Shown here: positions 61,571-64,000 of the stretch, in pieces
Layout: each line of letters opens with the position of its first letter
Position numbering within the stretch: position 1 is the first letter of the stretch
Assembly (NCBI RefSeq): GCF_022458865.1
Contig: NZ_JAJNMU010000001.1
Location: 124,001 to 188,000 of the forward strand
Reading direction: 5' to 3'
Length of the DNA: 64,000 bases
Source of the DNA: Paenibacillus periandrae
GTDB lineage: Bacteria > Bacillota > Bacilli > Paenibacillales > NBRC-103111
Translations under genes and position numbers: made by a program
The notes under the pieces: model-generated
Databases searched by the model: none
What the model was told of the DNA's origin: nothing
The model's input: the letters and a program-made list of their open reading frames with translations, nothing else

Positions 61571-62157
61571 CGTTTCATCCTTTCATACTCCTCAAAGACT
61601 GGGTCAAGAAAGTAAGGTTCCAATTGAAGTTTGACACTCGCCCTTGCCCTGAACAGTAAGGATTTGACCGAACTTACGGTTTGACCGAGAATATTGGCAA
61701 TCTCCTGATAATCCATCTGATCATATTCGCGCATTATGAGTGCAGAACGCTGTTTCTCTGGTAAATTATTAATGGCATCTCGTACCATAGATACTTTCTC
61801 ATTCCGTAGTATACTTACTTCTGGCATCGAATCGGCATCAGCATGAGGCTCAAAACCACCCTGATCCAAAGATACCTTAACATGATTATTTTTACGCAGT
61901 TCGCTAAGCACGGTATTTCTAGCAATCGTATACAGCCATGTTGAAAAAGTCGCCTCAATTTCTCGAAATGAGCTTAGGCTGCGATAGGCTTTATAAAAGG
62001 TTTCATTGCATAAGTCCTCAGCCATCGAATCCATATGCGCGCTCTTTAACATGTGATAGATAAATGCCAAAATTTTGCGTTCGTAGCGTCGCATTAATTC
62101 GTCGTAAAGTTGTACGTTACCATCCTTGATCTCTCTGATCAACTGGGAATCGGTCAT
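61567..62157 (-). CDS. ECF-type RNA polymerase sigma factor
   Basis: 196 residues with region 2 (YERKILAFIYHMLKSAHMD, then EDLCNETFYKAYRSL) and region 4 (LPEKQRSALIMREYDQMDY, EIANILGQTVSSVKSLLFRAR); no region 3 or 1, as in ECF sigma factors. It probably serves extracytoplasmic stress with the coupled anti-sigma factor. The ATG follows AGGAGG. A GCAAC/GTC pair about 50-80 bp upstream looks like an ECF-type, autoregulated promoter. Similar to the SigW/SigX/SigV class, but the exact group is not fixed. Confidence 0.93.
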   Translation of the reverse strand: MTDSQLIREIKDGNVQLYDELMRRYERKILAFIYHMLKSAHMDSMAEDLCNETFYKAYRSLSSFREIEATFSTWLYTIARNTVLSELRKNNHVKVSLDQGGFEPHADADSMPEVSILRNEKVSMVRDAINNLPEKQRSALIMREYDQMDYQEIANILGQTVSSVKSLLFRARASVKLQLEPYFLDPVFEEYERMKR

Positions 62158-62212
62158 TCAATACGACCCTCCTTGTGATTCCTTGCTACCCCCAGTGACT
62201 CTTACTACATTT

Positions 62213-62237
62213 GACTTTGCGGGAGCAAAAAAGTTGC
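62213..62237 (-). promoter_or_regulatory. Candidate ECF-type autoregulated promoter of the sigma operon
   Basis: On minus GCAAC followed by a T-tract, then GTCAAA about 17 bp after AAC. This is the -35 AAC plus T-run and -10 GTC style of Bacillales ECF promoters. Confidence 0.45.
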
Positions 62238-62329
62238 GCGTATAATAAAAAATTTACGGTGTAATATATATCATTCGGTAATGGTGAGCAAAATTCCTGC
62301 TTTTTCGACGATGCTTTAAAATATTTCAT

Positions 62330-62361
62330 AAAAAAAAGCCACCTTTTCAATAAAAGGTGGC
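62330..62361 (-). terminator. Terminator between tyrA and the sigma gene
   Basis: On minus GCCACCTTTT-ATTG-AAAAGGTGGC and TTTTTTTT. Perfect 10-bp stem. Confidence 0.96.
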
Positions 62362-62410
62362 TGCACATAGTGCAATGATTTCGGATAGGAGTGGAGAGAA
62401 ACCATACTGT
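62330..62410 (-). ncRNA. Candidate small RNA of about 80 nt
   Basis: A full-consensus promoter (62417-62445) points to a start near 62410, and a strong terminator ends at 62330. The RNA would contain a small hairpin TGCAC-TAT-GTGCA (just before the terminator) and then the terminator stem. It lacks a good ribosome site. It may be a stand-alone RNA, or an attenuated leader for the sigma genes that start 170 bp further on. Confidence 0.5.
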
Positions 62411-62416
62411 ACTTTT

Positions 62417-62445
62417 ATTATATGTATACGGTTACAAATTGTCAA
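62417..62445 (-). promoter_or_regulatory. Consensus housekeeping promoter between tyrA and the sigma gene
   Basis: On minus TTGACA (62440-62445), 17 bp, TATAAT (62417-62422): all twelve hexamer bases match. It lies after the tyrA terminator. Confidence 0.87.
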
Positions 62446-62485
62446 TAGTTTTTTGAAAACGCTTTATAATTTCTTTGACGGCAAG

Positions 62486-62517
62486 AAAAAAAGAACTACA
62501 CATGAACTGTGTAATTC
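62486..62517 (-). terminator. tyrA terminator overlapping the stop codon
   Basis: On minus GAATTACACA-GTTCA-TGTGTAGTTC and TTTTTTTC. The TAG stop of tyrA is inside the second arm, so the last codons are part of the hairpin. Confidence 0.85.
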
Positions 62518-63590
62518 TCTTGTGACAATAGCTCGATCGCGCGATCCATATGATCTACATCACGGAAGGATAATCGCAAGTTGCCAGGGACATCCTCACG
62601 GCTTTCGATAATATGAATATTGCTCAGGTTGATTTTGTTATTACCCAGCAGCATCGTAATCTGCCCGATAATCCCGGGGTGGTCGGGAACCTCATCCACA
62701 TATATTTCAAATACGGATGAAAGCACACCTTTACGACGCTCAGGGAGACTGCTGCGAAACTCATTGGCTTTACGGAATTCAGCCTCAATCCCCTGGCCAT
62801 TATCATCCTTTAAGAGTTGAATAAAATGGGCAATTTCTGAGTTCCAATCGACCAGCAGCTTCAACAGCACTTCCCGATTATCGCTTAATATGTCCCGCCA
62901 AATGATCGGGTCTCCAGATGCGATTCGAGTCAAATCCCTGAAACCGCCAGCTGCGAGGTTCTCATACAAATTATTGGACTGATTATAGCCTGCTATTTGA
63001 TTAACCAAGGCAACGGCGATAATATGCGGAAGATGGCTAATCGCACCTACAATATCATCATGAAGACTGGAATCGACTTTAATAATATGAGCTCTGGTGA
63101 AGCGAAGCAATGCAGCAAGCCTGTCATAAGCCTCCTGGGGTGTTTGCTCCATCGGTGTGAGCACATAAAATGCGTTCTCGTACAAATACGGACTGGCCGC
63201 TTCCACTCCTGTCTTCTCGCTGCCTGCCATAGGATGCCCACCGATAAAATAGGCATCTTTAAAATCAAGCCGCTCTGCACACGCACTTATGGAAGCTTTA
63301 GTACTGCCCGCATCCGTAATGATACATCCCGGTTTCAGCTTTAAGCGTGACAATTGATTTAAGTAATCTTCCATATTTCCAACAGGAACACATAGAAAAA
63401 TAAAATCAGCGTCAGTCGCAGCCTCTTCCATCGACACCGTAGCATGATCAACCACACCATGCTTCAAATATTTGTCCACGGACCGTGGATTATTGGAATG
63501 GCCGACGACATACAGCTCCGGTTTTCCTTTAAAACAGAGTGCCAGAGAGCCGCCAATCAGACCCACTCCAAATATAGCAATTTTTATCAT
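62496..63590 (-). CDS. tyrA: Prephenate dehydrogenase with C-terminal ACT domain
   Basis: NAD-dependent enzyme of tyrosine synthesis. 364 residues: Rossmann start IAIFGVGLIGGSLAL, prephenate dehydrogenase blocks GGHPMAGSEKTGVEAA and AISHLPHIIAVALV, and an ACT domain (about 295-360; EVPDHPGIIGQITMLLGNNK) for feedback by an aromatic amino acid. It comes 30 bp after hisC, the order known from the aromatic/histidine region of B. subtilis. Confidence 0.96.
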   Translation of the reverse strand: MIKIAIFGVGLIGGSLALCFKGKPELYVVGHSNNPRSVDKYLKHGVVDHATVSMEEAATDADFIFLCVPVGNMEDYLNQLSRLKLKPGCIITDAGSTKASISACAERLDFKDAYFIGGHPMAGSEKTGVEAASPYLYENAFYVLTPMEQTPQEAYDRLAALLRFTRAHIIKVDSSLHDDIVGAISHLPHIIAVALVNQIAGYNQSNNLYENLAAGGFRDLTRIASGDPIIWRDILSDNREVLLKLLVDWNSEIAHFIQLLKDDNGQGIEAEFRKANEFRSSLPERRKGVLSSVFEIYVDEVPDHPGIIGQITMLLGNNKINLSNIHIIESREDVPGNLRLSFRDVDHMDRAIELLSQENYTVHV

Positions 63591-63620
63591 TGAAGCTCAA
63601 ACCCTCCCAAAACCGTCCGC

Positions 63621-64000
63621 CTACACACCTGCAGTTACTTCATTAAGCGCCAACTGCAGCGCACCGATAAACTTCTCATTTTGTTCCTGGCTTCCAACCG
63701 TCACACGAATCATAGTCGGCAGCTGCCAGGTCGGGTCATGACGAATAATAATGCCCTTGCGTAGCAGTGAATCAAATACCTGCGCACCTGAGCGCTGTAC
63801 ATCGACCATCATAAAATTGCCATGCGCAGGATAAAACGGCAGCTTAAGTGCTCTGAACTGCTCAGACAAATATACGATACCTTGAGCATTGGCTTCGCGG
63901 CAGTCGTTAATAAAGGCTTCATCCTGGATTGCAGCGAGCGCAGCCTTTTGAGCAAATCCGGTCGTATTGAAAGGTTCACGGACTTGATTAATCGAACGAA
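63621..64000 (-). CDS. hisC: Histidinol-phosphate aminotransferase HisC, C-terminal fragment cut by window edge
   Basis: Only the last 125 or so residues are in the window; the frame is open to position 64000. PLP-dependent class I/II aminotransferase. The visible part has NQVREPFNTTGFAQKAALAA and YPAHGNFMMVDV plus the substrate-carboxylate arginine in MIRVTVGS. In Bacillus this enzyme serves both histidine and aromatic amino acid synthesis, which agrees with its place before tyrA. The catalytic lysine lies outside the window. Confidence 0.92.
   Translation of the reverse strand, partial: RSINQVREPFNTTGFAQKAALAAIQDEAFINDCREANAQGIVYLSEQFRALKLPFYPAHGNFMMVDVQRSGAQVFDSLLRKGIIIRHDPTWQLPTMIRVTVGSQEQNEKFIGALQLALNEVTAGV

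Noticed and set aside
62186..62368. 60-codon ORF between tyrA and the sigma gene
   Set aside because: It reads through the terminator hairpin and the sigma promoter region and has no ribosome site.
1..64000. tRNA, rRNA, CRISPR array, insertion sequence or prophage genes
   Set aside because: None was seen on reading both strands; no transposase, integrase or Cas motifs appear in any frame.

Overview
The window is a contiguous piece of chromosome from a spore-forming Gram-positive bacterium of the order Bacillales, most likely Paenibacillus or a close relative. This is inferred from gene content and order, not from a database search. The pointers are a division and cell wall (dcw) cluster that carries SpoVE-, SpoVD- and PbpB-type genes, MurE with a meso-diaminopimelate motif, bacillithiol genes, a Rieske/cytochrome b/c menaquinol complex, an S-layer-homology protein, and a gene order from tyrA to nth that follows the ypi-ypj-pan-dinG-tseB-nth region of Bacillus subtilis. 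No tRNA, rRNA, CRISPR array, prophage or insertion sequence was found. Almost all genes lie on the minus strand; only the DUF47-pit pair and a YitT-family gene are on plus.

Layout, read in transcription order on the minus strand (high to low coordinates). (1) 64000-57397: end of hisC, then tyrA, a candidate small RNA, an ECF sigma factor with its zinc anti-sigma factor, a histidine phosphatase, an unrecognised DNA-binding-like protein, a gamma carbonic anhydrase, IDEAL and DUF2487 proteins. (2) 57396-55263: qcrABC behind a good housekeeping-type promoter. (3) 55169-46036: ypjA/ypjB-like genes, ypjC-like gene (plus strand), MazG-type ypjD, a TPR gene, dapB, mgsA, bshB1, bshA, cca, birA. (4) 45964-39349: panBCD behind a leader that holds a short ORF and a terminator, then a TPR gene, and dinG coupled to rex; pit and its DUF47 partner converge on rex. 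(5) 37234-26601: an mtaD-like deaminase, tseB, a two-gene FtsH-like module, an amidase/GerMN/SLH cell-surface trio, nth, a small protein and a double dynamin. (6) 22562-17569: a heterodimeric ABC exporter and a DUF4349 lipoprotein. (7) 17451-1: the dcw operon mraZ-rsmH-ftsL-pbpB-spoVD-murE-murF-mraY-murD-spoVE-murG-murB-murA-divIB, which starts behind a four-box MraZ operator.

The most unusual signal is a short repeat family that sits directly in front of Shine-Dalgarno sequences. Its pattern is GCTTACGAAG, then a 6-8 bp stem (usually AGTTTTGC pairing with GCAAAACT), then AGGAGG. Clear copies precede divIB, rsmH, the DUF47-pit pair and ypjB, and decayed ones precede the ABC exporter and the DUF2487 gene. 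Other features of note are a 650-bp inverted-repeat element between murF and mraY that supplies the murF stop codon, a possible attenuator in the panB leader, a candidate small RNA between tyrA and the sigma gene, a GC-rich alanine linker inside the dynamin gene, and a DinG helicase that keeps four cysteines spaced like an iron-sulfur cluster.
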